Positions 41,661 through 49,684 of a stretch of 64,000 bases of DNA are shown one piece after another (position 1 is the stretch's first letter; each line of letters begins with the position of its first letter). Source of the DNA: JAWVFM01 sp963739355 (GTDB taxonomy: Bacteria; Actinomycetota; Thermoleophilia; Solirubrobacterales; 70-9); assembly GCA_963739355.1 (NCBI GenBank), contig CAVUAD010000006.1, positions 248,001 to 312,000 of the forward strand, written 5' to 3'. A model generated the notes under the pieces. That model was not told the DNA's origin. It did not search any database and saw only the letters and a program-made list of their open reading frames with translations. A program made the translations under genes and the position numbers.

Positions 41661-42302
41661 ATGGCGGTCAACGTCGCACGACCGGGCTACGAGCTCTGGC
41701 GGCCGAACAGGGAGAAGGCCGAGAACAAGACGACGAAGGCGCTCGTCGCCCTCGTCTTTCTCGTCTCGGCAGCGCTGCTCGTGATCATCACGATCGGCGG
41801 CTGGTCGCGGCTGGAGAGCCAGAGCGTCGGCGTCATCACCCTCGTGTGGGCCGGGCTCTACGTGCTGTTCGCGTTCCTTGTGATGCGCTGGAACCGCGGG
41901 ATCCTGCCCGTTGCCGCGGCCCTCGCGATCATCATGGCGATCTTCGCCGCGATCGCGGCGCCGCACTGGTTCGCGCGCGACAAGACCGGCCTCTCCTCGC
42001 CGGCGCTTCCCGAGGATCTGCTCGGCCTGCTCACGCTGATCGTGGTCGCGGTGCAGCTCGTTCTGGTCGCGATCGCGATGTTCGGCTTCAACCAGGAGTG
42101 GCATGTCGAGGAGGAGCGCCCCGTCCCCGGGGAGGCGACAGATGCGCCGGCCGCCTTCCGGGGACGGCCGGAGACCGCGCCGGCCAACCGCCCCGACGTC
42201 GGGACGGATCAGGAGGCTGACGCTGCGGTCGACCGCGAGCCGCCCCCGGAGGGGGGCGACGTCGAGCCGCCGCCCGAGTCCGAGACCGGCAGCGTCAACT
42301 AG
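41661..42302 (+). CDS. Four-helix membrane protein with acidic C-terminal tail
   Basis: 213 residues from the ATG at 41661; the longer open frame covers the tRNA-Leu gene and is not used. Four hydrophobic helices at about residues 28-48, 56-74, 82-100 and 120-142 are followed by a long disordered acidic/proline tail (DREPPPEGGDVEPPPESE). No family was recognised. It converges on the SRAP gene, with a four-base overlap. Confidence 0.7.
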   Translation: MAVNVARPGYELWRPNREKAENKTTKALVALVFLVSAALLVIITIGGWSRLESQSVGVITLVWAGLYVLFAFLVMRWNRGILPVAAALAIIMAIFAAIAAPHWFARDKTGLSSPALPEDLLGLLTLIVVAVQLVLVAIAMFGFNQEWHVEEERPVPGEATDAPAAFRGRPETAPANRPDVGTDQEADAAVDREPPPEGGDVEPPPESETGSVN

Positions 42303-42997
42303 AAGAGCTGCGCGGCCGTCCGCGGCTCGATCAGCCGAGCATCGTCGTTGCGGACGTCGTTGACCAGGTCCGCGACCTCCCTGACCTCGAGCAGGCTCGG
42401 GTCGAGCGGCACCGCCAGGGCCAGCAGATCGTCCTCGGAGCGGTCGGCATCGAGCCAGCCCTCCTCGGCCTCCGTGGCGAGGATCACCGGCATGCGGTCG
42501 TGGATCGGCTTGATCAGCTCGTTCGGAGGGCCCGTGACGATGGAGCAGCTGTGGAGCATCTCGCCGGCCTCGCCCGAGGCCCTGGCCGGGATCGCGGCCC
42601 AGATGCCGGCGAACGCGAAGAGCCCGCCGTCGCGAAGTGTGATCCAGCACGGCGTCTTGCCGTTCTCGTCCCTTCGCCACTCGTAGAAGCCGTCCGCGGG
42701 GATCAGGCAGCGCCGCTCCCGGAACGACTCGGCGAACGCGGGCTGGCTCGACAGCGACTCGACCCGCGCGTTGATCAGCGGGCGGCCCGAAGACTTCTCC
42801 GCCCAGCGTCCCGGCACCAGCCCCCACCGCAGCCGTCCGAGCTCGCGCTCGCCGCTCTCCCCCACGCGCACCGCGGGAACCGCGTCCGTCGGCGCCACGT
42901 TGAAGCGCGGCTCGAACTCCGTCGCCGACTCGCCCACGAGGAACCGCTGGCGGAGCTTGACCGGATCCGGGTTGGTGAGCGTGTAGCGCCCGCACAT
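42299..42997 (-). CDS. SRAP-domain abasic-site-processing protein (HMCES/YedK)
   Basis: A 232-residue SRAP peptidase-like protein. It begins MCGRYTLTNP, so Cys2, which forms the covalent link to abasic single-stranded DNA, is exposed after Met removal. Other conserved parts are FNVAPTDAVPAV, WGLVPGRWA, NARVES, CLIPADGFYEW (the catalytic Glu) and HDRMPVIL (the His). It shields abasic sites during replication. The ATG at 42997 is required for Cys2; the frame is open upstream across the tRNA-Leu gene. Confidence 0.95.
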   Translation of the reverse strand: MCGRYTLTNPDPVKLRQRFLVGESATEFEPRFNVAPTDAVPAVRVGESGERELGRLRWGLVPGRWAEKSSGRPLINARVESLSSQPAFAESFRERRCLIPADGFYEWRRDENGKTPCWITLRDGGLFAFAGIWAAIPARASGEAGEMLHSCSIVTGPPNELIKPIHDRMPVILATEAEEGWLDADRSEDDLLALAVPLDPSLLEVREVADLVNDVRNDDARLIEPRTAAQLF

Positions 42998-43026
42998 GGG
43001 ATCGAGCCTAGCGACCGCGATCCAGA

Positions 43027-43109
43027 TGCCGGAGGTGGGATTCGAACCCACACGCCCTTTCGAGCACGCCCTTTTGAGGGGCGCGAGTCTGCCATTCCTC
43101 CACTCCGGC
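43027..43109 (-). tRNA. tRNA-Leu (CAA)
   Basis: 83 bases with a class II variable arm: acceptor GCCGGAG/CTCCGGC with discriminator A, anticodon arm CGCCC-CTCAAAA-GGGCG, T arm GTGGG-TTCGAAT-CCCAC. Confidence 0.92.
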
Positions 43110-43155
43110 CGGGATGGCAACGATAGCCGCGCCGCCCGCGATAATCCTGGATTCC

Positions 43156-44370
43156 GTGCCCGCCGACGAGCGCATGCAGACGATCCGCGAGCTCTGCTCG
43201 TTCGAGAACCGGCTCACCGGGACGGACGCGGAGCGGCGCGCCGCGAACCACCTCGCAGAGCGGCTGCGCGCCACCGGCCGGCGCGTGGACGTGGAGTCCG
43301 TCTACGTCCATCCGCAGATGCCGCTCATCCAGGCGTTTCACTGCCTCCTGGCGTTCGCGGGAAGCCTGGTCTCGATCGCCTCCCCGGTGGCCGGGTTCGC
43401 CATGGTCCTTGTCGCCGCGACCTCGATGTATCTCGACCTGAACGCGCGCCTCTACATCTTCCGGCGCCTGTTCTTCCGCCGCGCGTCCCAGAACGTCGTC
43501 GCCCGCGGCAGCCGGCCCGAGGCGCCCGCCCGCCTGATCATCACCGCGCACGTCGACGCCGCCCGGACGAGCGGCTCGTTCGAGCCGCGCCGGGTGCGGC
43601 GGGCGAAGCGGCTGAACGACCTCCTTCCGTTTCCGTTCGGCCCGTTTCGGTTCCTCTTCTGGTCGGCGGCGCTCCTCGTGCCGATCCTCGGCCTCCGCCT
43701 GGCCGGCGCCAACTCGAACGGCGTGTCGGTGCTGCAGCTGCCGTTCACGCTGATCCTGCTGATCGGCGTTTTCGCGCTGGTCGAGGTTCAGCTCTCCAGG
43801 GTCGTCCCGGCGGCCAACGACAACGCCTCGGGCGTCGCGACGGCCCTCGCCCTGGCGGGCGCGCTGGACGCCGAGCCACCGCAGCGCCTCGACGTCTGGA
43901 TCCTCCTGACCGGCGGCGAGGAGTCGCTGATGGAGGGAATGCGCGGCTTTCTGCGCCGCCACCGCCATGCGCTCGAGAAGGACTCGACGTACTTCCTGAA
44001 CCTCGACTCGGTCGGCGGCGGCCAGGTTCGCTTCGTCGCCTCCGAGGGCCTCGCCGTGAGCGTCAACTACGACCGCCGGCTCCTGCAGCTCTGCGACGCC
44101 ATCGCCGTCGCCGACCGCGAGAACGGCAACCGCTTCGGCGCCGAGGCGCTGCGCACCGGCTTCGCCACGGACGCCCTGCCCGCGGGCCTCGCCGGGTATC
44201 CGGCCACGACGATCACCTGTCTCGAGCCCGGTGCCCTCCTGCCGCCGCGCTACCACCTGCCGAGCGACCTGCCGGACGCGGTCAGCACCGAGGCCCTGGA
44301 CCGCGCCGAGGGCTTCGCGATCGAGCTCGTCAGAGCGCTTGACCGCGACCTCGCCCGCCGCGATGCCTGA
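43156..44370 (+). CDS. M28-family metallopeptidase with membrane segments
   Basis: About 404 residues from the GTG at 43156. ATG starts at 43114 and 43174 are possible, and there is no clear ribosome binding site. Zinc-binding residues of M28 are visible: ITAHVDAARTS (His, Asp), ANDNASGVA (bridging Asp), LTGGEESLM (Glu pair) and LNLDSVGGG (Asp). Two hydrophobic insertions (about residues 55-85 and 160-215) between the first two metal motifs suggest membrane anchoring, unusual for a simple aminopeptidase. It overlaps the following synthetase gene by eight bases. Confidence 0.82.
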   Translation: MPADERMQTIRELCSFENRLTGTDAERRAANHLAERLRATGRRVDVESVYVHPQMPLIQAFHCLLAFAGSLVSIASPVAGFAMVLVAATSMYLDLNARLYIFRRLFFRRASQNVVARGSRPEAPARLIITAHVDAARTSGSFEPRRVRRAKRLNDLLPFPFGPFRFLFWSAALLVPILGLRLAGANSNGVSVLQLPFTLILLIGVFALVEVQLSRVVPAANDNASGVATALALAGALDAEPPQRLDVWILLTGGEESLMEGMRGFLRRHRHALEKDSTYFLNLDSVGGGQVRFVASEGLAVSVNYDRRLLQLCDAIAVADRENGNRFGAEALRTGFATDALPAGLAGYPATTITCLEPGALLPPRYHLPSDLPDAVSTEALDRAEGFAIELVRALDRDLARRDA

Positions 44371-46324
44371 GCCGCTCTGGACGCCGTCGGCTGAGGCGGT
44401 CGAGCGCTCGGCGATGACCGCCTACATGCGCTGGCTCGCCGCCGAGCGCGATCTCGAGCCGGCCGGCTACGAGGAGCTCTGGGACTGGTCGACCACCGAG
44501 ATCGAGGACTTCTGGGCGTCGATCTGGGATCACTTCGGCGTCATCTCCAACGGCGAGCGCCCCCCCACCCTCGCCAGCCGCCAGATGCCGCCCAAGGGCT
44601 GGTTCGCCGGCGCCGAGCTGAGCTACCCGGAGCACATCTTCCGCGGCCGCAACGACGCGACCGTGGCGATCCGCGCCGCGTCGGAGATCCGCGAGCTCGA
44701 GGGGGTCACCTGGGGCGAGCTGAAGCAGACGGTCGCCGAGCTGGCCGCCGGCCTGCGCTCCCTCGGGGTCGAGCGCGGCGACCGCGTCGTCGCCTACCTG
44801 CCGAACATCACCGAGGCGATCACCGGGTTCCTCGCGACGGCCTCGATCGGCGCGATCTGGTCGAGCTGCTCGCCCGACTTCGGCGCCGGATCGGTGGTGG
44901 ACCGCTTTGCCCAAATCGAGCCGAAGGTTCTCCTGTGCGTCGACGGCTACCGCTACGGGGGCAGGGACTTCGACCGCCGTGAGGTGCTGGCCGGCCTCCA
45001 GGCCGAGATGCCGTCGCTGGAGCACACGGTCGTGGTCTCCTACCTCGAGGCGGAGCCGGACCTGTCGGGCCTGCGCGACGTGATGCGCTGGGAGGAGCTC
45101 CGCGCCGCCGGCGCCGGCGCCTCGCTGGAGTTCGACCGGGTCCCGTTCGACCACCCGCTCTGGGTCCTCTACTCATCCGGGACCACCGGCCTCCCGAAGC
45201 CAATCGTCCAGTCGCAGGGCGGCATCCTCCTCGAGCACCTGAAGAAGCTCCGCCTCCACGTGGACCTTCAGGAGGACGACCGGCTCTTCTGGTTCACCAC
45301 GACCGGCTGGATGATGTGGAACTTCCTGGTGTCCGGCCTGCTCAGCCCGGCCTCGATCGTCCTCTACGACGGCAACCCCGGCCACCCGGACATGAACGTG
45401 CTCTGGGACCTCGCGGCGGACGCCGGCGTCACGACGTTCGGCACCAGCGCCAGCTTCATCGCCGCGTGCACGAAGGAGGGCGTCGTTCCGGAGGAGGGTC
45501 GCGACCTCTCGAGGCTCACCGCCCTCGGGTCGACCGGCTCGCCCCTCTCCCCGGAGGGCTTCGACTGGGTCTACGAGCACCTCGGGGCCGACACCTGGCT
45601 GTTCTCGACCAGCGGCGGCACCGACGTCTGCACGGCGTTCGTCGGAGGCGTCCCGCTGCTGCCCGTCTACCGGGGAGAGCTCCAGGGCCGAGCGCTCGGC
45701 GCGCGGGTCGAGGCCTGGGACGAGGAGGGGCGCAGCGTCGTCGACGAGGTCGGCGAGCTCGTCATCACGGCGCCGATGCCCTCGATGCCCGTCTTCTTCT
45801 GGGGCGATGAGGACGGCTCGCGCTACCGGGCCAGCTACTTCGAGCACTTCCCCGGCGTGTGGCGCCACGGCGACTGGATCGAGATCACCTCGCGCGGCAC
45901 CGCGATCATCTACGGGCGCTCGGACTCGACCATCAACCGCCAGGGAGTCCGCATGGGCACCAGCGAGATCTACCGCGCAGTAGCTGCCGTGGACACCGTG
46001 GTCGACTCGCTCGTCGTCGACCTGCCCCGCGAGGGAACCGAGGGCTGGATGCCGCTTTTCGTGGTCCTGCGCGACGGCACCGAGCTCGACGACGAGCTCA
46101 CCGCCGAGATCAAGAGCCGGATCCGCACGCAGTGCTCCCCGCGCCACGTCCCGAACGAGATCGTTCAGATCGCCGAGGTCCCCCGGACGCTGTCCGGAAA
46201 GGTGCTCGAGGTGCCGGTGAAGCGCATTCTCATGGGCACCCCGGCCGAGCAGGCCGCCAGTCGCGACTCCCTCGCCAACCCGCGGGCGCTGGACTGGTTC
46301 ACTGAGTACGCGAACCGGCGTTAG
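44363..46324 (+). CDS. Acetoacetyl-CoA synthetase
   Basis: A 653-residue AMP-forming ligase. Visible are PLWTPSAEAVERSAMTAYM at the N-terminus, the P-loop LYSSGTTGLPK, the acetoacetate-type FTTTGWMMWNFL, STSGGTDVCTAF, GVRMGTSEIYR and the catalytic lysine in TLSGKVLEVPVKRIL. It activates acetoacetate to acetoacetyl-CoA, feeding ketone units into acetyl-CoA or polymer synthesis. The ATG at 44363 overlaps the peptidase stop. It is the full-length paralogue of the ligase domain in the NRPS-like protein at 8.8-11.8 kb. Confidence 0.93.
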   Translation: MPEPLWTPSAEAVERSAMTAYMRWLAAERDLEPAGYEELWDWSTTEIEDFWASIWDHFGVISNGERPPTLASRQMPPKGWFAGAELSYPEHIFRGRNDATVAIRAASEIRELEGVTWGELKQTVAELAAGLRSLGVERGDRVVAYLPNITEAITGFLATASIGAIWSSCSPDFGAGSVVDRFAQIEPKVLLCVDGYRYGGRDFDRREVLAGLQAEMPSLEHTVVVSYLEAEPDLSGLRDVMRWEELRAAGAGASLEFDRVPFDHPLWVLYSSGTTGLPKPIVQSQGGILLEHLKKLRLHVDLQEDDRLFWFTTTGWMMWNFLVSGLLSPASIVLYDGNPGHPDMNVLWDLAADAGVTTFGTSASFIAACTKEGVVPEEGRDLSRLTALGSTGSPLSPEGFDWVYEHLGADTWLFSTSGGTDVCTAFVGGVPLLPVYRGELQGRALGARVEAWDEEGRSVVDEVGELVITAPMPSMPVFFWGDEDGSRYRASYFEHFPGVWRHGDWIEITSRGTAIIYGRSDSTINRQGVRMGTSEIYRAVAAVDTVVDSLVVDLPREGTEGWMPLFVVLRDGTELDDELTAEIKSRIRTQCSPRHVPNEIVQIAEVPRTLSGKVLEVPVKRILMGTPAEQAASRDSLANPRALDWFTEYANRR

Positions 46325-46361
46325 TTGTCGGGCCAAACGGGTACGGTGCGCCCGTAGATCG

Positions 46362-46497
46362 AAACCGCCTAGTCGGCCGCGAAGCGGCCGAGCGGGGGAA
46401 CCAGATGGTCCGCGAAGTGCGGGCCGGGGGCGAACCGGCGAGTGCCGCAGCGCATCTCTTCCAGCGCGAGCCCGTCAGCTAACCCCGTAGGCATTGG
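46362..46497 (+). promoter_or_regulatory. Cyclic di-AMP riboswitch (ydaO/yuaA type)
   Basis: The sequence carries the conserved ydaO core in order: GCGGGGGAACC near 46393, GGGGGCGAACC near 46426, and CCCGTCAGCTAACCCCGTAG at 46471-46490, with outer pairing CCGCCTA/TAGGC (about 46365-46371 and 46488-46492). It ends 16 bases before the ATG of a small membrane protein. In this class, ligand binding generally turns expression off. Confidence 0.87.
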
Positions 46498-46512
46498 AAA
46501 GAGAGGTTTGCG

Positions 46513-46650
46513 ATGAGCTCAACCTTCCACCGCCTTGCGTACGAGCGGGTGGCAACGACCAGGCTGCTTGCCACGTACCTCGTCGGAATCACCGTTGGCG
46601 CCGTGCTCGCCGTCGCGCTGCTCGCCCTGGTGGGCGCGCCGAGTCCCTGA
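46513..46650 (+). CDS. 45-residue single-helix membrane protein under riboswitch control
   Basis: Starts at the ATG 16 bases after the c-di-AMP riboswitch with an AGAGAGG ribosome binding site. The N-terminal 17 residues are polar and basic (MSSTFHRLAYERVATTR), and residues 18-41 are one hydrophobic helix (LLATYLVGITVGAVLAVALL). There is no family match. Riboswitches of this class in Actinobacteria usually precede cell-wall hydrolases or transporters, so a micro-membrane protein is unusual and could be a regulator of such a partner. Confidence 0.75.
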   Translation: MSSTFHRLAYERVATTRLLATYLVGITVGAVLAVALLALVGAPSP

Positions 46651-46662
46651 ACCCGCGCCCGA

Positions 46663-47931
46663 CTAGAGCGCCGGCGTCCTCAGCCCGAGACCGGCCGCGC
46701 GCTCGCGCGCTCGCGCCACCACCTCGGCGGCGCCCTCGATGACGCCGCCCCGCATCAGGGCCCGGCCGGCGACCACGGTCGTGTCCACCACCGCGCCTGA
46801 GGCCGCGTAGATCAGGCCCGCATCGAGCGCGCCGACGCTCAGGGCCGGGGAGTCGAGGCGCACAAGGGCAAGGTCGGCGGGTTCGCCGGCAGCCAGGCCG
46901 TTGCCGCCAAGCAGCGGCGACATCCGGCCCGTGGCCAGGCTGAGCGTCTCCCCCGCCGTGACCGCCGCGGGATCGCGGGCGACGTGCTTCTGCAGCAGCG
47001 CGAACTGCTTGGCGTCGGCGAGGAGGTCCAGCGAGTTGTTCGAGCCGGCTCCGTCGGTGCCCAGGCCCATCGCGACGCCGCGTGAGCGGGCGGCCCGGTA
47101 GGGGAAGACGCCGCCGACGGCGAGCTTGAGGTTGGCGACCGGGTTGGTGACCACGGTGGCGCCCCTCGAGGCGATCAGATCGAGCTCGGCCTCGTCGAGC
47201 CAGACGCCGTGCGCGAGGATGGTGTGCGGGCCCAGCAGCCCGACCGAGTCGAGGTGGAAGGCGGGGCGCACCCCGTGCTTCGCGAGGCACCGCTCCACCT
47301 CCCCCTCCGTCTCGGAGAGGTGGATCTGCACGGGCATCTCGAGCGCGGCGGCGCGCTCCGCGACCCACCGAAGCGACTCGCTGGAGACGCTGTAGATCGC
47401 GTGCGGCGCGAATCCGGGACGGGCGAGCTCGCCCCCGGCGGCATCGATTCGCTCGAGGCTGCGCTCCGCGTCGCGACAGGCCCTTGCGGACTTCGCCGGG
47501 TCGTCGTCGTCGATGAGCGGGGCGGCGGTGACCGCGCGGATGCCCGCGTCCTCGACCGCCCGCGCCGTTGCGTCCGCGTGCCAGTACATGTCCCAGAAGC
47601 AGGTCGTTCCGCCGGCGATCATCTCTACGCACGCGAGGCGTGTCCCCCAGTAGACGTCGTCGTCGGACATTCGCTTCTCGACCGGCCAGATGTATTCCTG
47701 AAGCCACTCCATGAGAGGCCGGTCGTCGGCGTGGCCGCGAAACAGCGTCATCGCCGCGTGCGTGTGCGCGTTGACCAGCCCCGGGATCAGCGCCATCCCG
47801 GAGGCGTCGATGACGTCGTCGCCCGGCGCGGGCCTCACGTCGGGCCCAAGCGCGGCGATCAAGCCGCCCTCGCAGCGAACCCCGACCGCGACGCCATCGA
47901 GCTGGGCGTCGGCGATCGAAAGCGGGGTCAC
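46663..47931 (-). CDS. mtaD: 5-methylthioadenosine/S-adenosylhomocysteine deaminase
   Basis: A 422-residue amidohydrolase. Zinc and catalytic residues: LVNAHTHAAMTLFRG (His-x-His), VQIHLSETEGEVE (His, Glu), AHGVWLDEAEL (His) and GTDGAGSNN (Asp). The FWDMYW region and the MTA-type substrate loop fit the MtaD/cytosine-deaminase-like family. It deaminates methylthioadenosine to methylthioinosine, or adenosylhomocysteine to its inosyl form. It lies 36 bases from the phosphorylase gene upstream on the same strand, making a two-step salvage unit. Confidence 0.88.
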   Translation of the reverse strand: MTPLSIADAQLDGVAVGVRCEGGLIAALGPDVRPAPGDDVIDASGMALIPGLVNAHTHAAMTLFRGHADDRPLMEWLQEYIWPVEKRMSDDDVYWGTRLACVEMIAGGTTCFWDMYWHADATARAVEDAGIRAVTAAPLIDDDDPAKSARACRDAERSLERIDAAGGELARPGFAPHAIYSVSSESLRWVAERAAALEMPVQIHLSETEGEVERCLAKHGVRPAFHLDSVGLLGPHTILAHGVWLDEAELDLIASRGATVVTNPVANLKLAVGGVFPYRAARSRGVAMGLGTDGAGSNNSLDLLADAKQFALLQKHVARDPAAVTAGETLSLATGRMSPLLGGNGLAAGEPADLALVRLDSPALSVGALDAGLIYAASGAVVDTTVVAGRALMRGGVIEGAAEVVARARERAAGLGLRTPAL

Positions 47932-47967
47932 GCCGCGATTATCGCGCCGAAGGCGCGATGCGCGGTC

Positions 47968-48759
47968 TCAGCCGATGGGCGGGGCCTCGGAGCGCTCGCG
48001 GTGGAAGTGCGGGACCGCGTGGCTGTCCTCGGGGTCGGCGCGTGAGACGTCGGTCGCAAGCTGCGGCACCACCGCGGCCAGCTCGCTGCCGAGGAGCTCC
48101 TCGTTGGCGACCCGCCCCGCCTCGAGGCGCTCGATCGTCAGCGGCTTCGCGGCGATTCCGTTCGCGAGGTTGTCGACCACGCAGACCGCCGCGTAGCGCA
48201 TGTGGAGCTCGCAGGCCACGACGCACTCCGACGCGAGGGTCATGCCGACGAGATCGGCCGCGCCCGCGATCAGCCTGATCTCGGCCTTCGTCTCCAGGCG
48301 GGGGCCGGCCGACTGCCAGTAGACGCCCCCGTCACGGAGTTCGGCGCTCCCCCACTCCTTCCAGGAACGGCGAACGTGCTTTCGCCAGCGCTCATCGAAC
48401 TGGGCCACGATGTGCGAGCGCTCGTCGCCGAACGTCGTGGGGTTCGGGCCGAACGCGATGAAGTCGTCCGGGCAGACGAGCGAGCCCACCTCGAGCTCCT
48501 CGTGCAGCGAGCCGACCGACCCGATCGCGAGGACCCGGCTGCACCCGAGCTCCCTTAGCGCCCGCATGTTGGAGGCGTGGTCGATCTTGTCCGGCGGAAC
48601 GTAGCCGTCCCTGAAGCCGTGCCTTGAGAGCAGCACGTAGGAGCCGAAGTCGAGGGCCTCCACGCGAACGCCGTGAGCGTCGACCTCGACCCTCTCGCCA
48701 CCCTGGGCGATCGAGAGCCCCAGCAGGTAACGCCCCCCGAGAAGTGCGAGCTTGGACAT
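47968..48759 (-). CDS. Methylthioinosine/methylthioadenosine phosphorylase
   Basis: A 263-residue nucleoside phosphorylase of the MTAP/MTIP class: LSRHGFRDGYVPPDKIDHAS, MRALRELGCSRVLAIGSVGS and GPRLETKAEIRLIAGAADLV then GMTLASECVVACELHM. The purine-recognition segment reads VVDNLANG; MTIP-type enzymes have an Asn here, adenine-specific MTAP enzymes two Asp residues. Together with MtaD next to it, the likely reaction is phosphorolysis of methylthioinosine to hypoxanthine and methylthioribose-1-phosphate. ATG start at 48759. Confidence 0.85.
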   Translation of the reverse strand: MSKLALLGGRYLLGLSIAQGGERVEVDAHGVRVEALDFGSYVLLSRHGFRDGYVPPDKIDHASNMRALRELGCSRVLAIGSVGSLHEELEVGSLVCPDDFIAFGPNPTTFGDERSHIVAQFDERWRKHVRRSWKEWGSAELRDGGVYWQSAGPRLETKAEIRLIAGAADLVGMTLASECVVACELHMRYAAVCVVDNLANGIAAKPLTIERLEAGRVANEELLGSELAAVVPQLATDVSRADPEDSHAVPHFHRERSEAPPIG

Positions 48760-48810
48760 GACGGCAGAAACCTATACGGCCAGCTTCAAGGCAACCTCAA
48801 CGCCGCTGCC

Positions 48811-49638
48811 TCAGCGGTCGGCGAGGCGGCCCGCGCCGGTCATGAGCAGCGCGCACGCGGACACGACGCCAACCAGCGCGGCGACCCCCGTCGTATGGTC
48901 GCGCGCGTAGCCGACCAGGTCCGAGTAGCGAGCGAGCGCAAGCGCCGTGGCCGTGGCGACCGCCGCCAGGGCCAACGCCGCCGGAGGCGGTCCGTGTGGC
49001 GCCGGAACCGCTCGCGGCACCGCCTCACGGCCGGCCAGCTCACGCGACACGGCGAGGGAGCCGAACGCGAACCCGGCGGCGACCAGGAAGCCCCCGAAGA
49101 CGTCGCTCGGGAAGTGCCAGGCGAGGACGAGGATCGCCGTAGCGACGGCGATTGCATAACCGGCGGCGAGGGGGCCCGCCCACCTCCGGTACGCGGGCGG
49201 GCAGACCATCACCGCGGCAAGGGCGATCGACATCGAGGCCGTGGCGTGCCCGCTTGGGAACGCCGTCGAGTCGAGCTGGTGGGTGCCGAGGACGGGGTAC
49301 ACGCGCGGGTGCGCCAGGGCAAGCTTCAGAAGCTGCGTGGCGACGTTCGCGCCGACGACCGCGGCGGCGGCGGTGACCGCCTGGCGGCGGCGCCCAAGCG
49401 CCAGTCCGCCAAGGACGACGGCGGCAAGCATCAGCCCGAGCGGGACCGGGTCACCGGTATGGGCGACCAGATTGAGGACGGGTGTGGCGAGCGGTCCCTC
49501 GAGCGCCCGCAGGGCGTTCACCGCCTGCCCGTCGAGCGCGGCGAACGGGCCCGGTGCGTAGGCGACGATGACGAGCGCGAACACGCCCGCGAGGCAGGCG
49601 AGCGCGGCGAGCGCCGGGAGTCTCACGCCTGGGCGCAT
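48811..49638 (-). CDS. PAP2-family membrane phosphatase
   Basis: 275 residues, about seven membrane helices. Acid phosphatase motifs: KLALAHPRVY (motif 1), FPSGHATAS (motif 2) and WHFPSDVFGG (motif 3), with the His and Asp/Arg set in place. It probably dephosphorylates a lipid pyrophosphate or phosphatidic acid at the outer membrane face. The last two helices extend beyond the PAP2 core. The ATG at 49638 is used; the open frame upstream is not protein-like. Confidence 0.87.
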   Translation of the reverse strand: MRPGVRLPALAALACLAGVFALVIVAYAPGPFAALDGQAVNALRALEGPLATPVLNLVAHTGDPVPLGLMLAAVVLGGLALGRRRQAVTAAAAVVGANVATQLLKLALAHPRVYPVLGTHQLDSTAFPSGHATASMSIALAAVMVCPPAYRRWAGPLAAGYAIAVATAILVLAWHFPSDVFGGFLVAAGFAFGSLAVSRELAGREAVPRAVPAPHGPPPAALALAAVATATALALARYSDLVGYARDHTTGVAALVGVVSACALLMTGAGRLADR

Positions 49639-49684
49639 GCGGAAACGGTAGCGCGGGCGCCTTAGGGCCTCGTAAAAATGCGCC

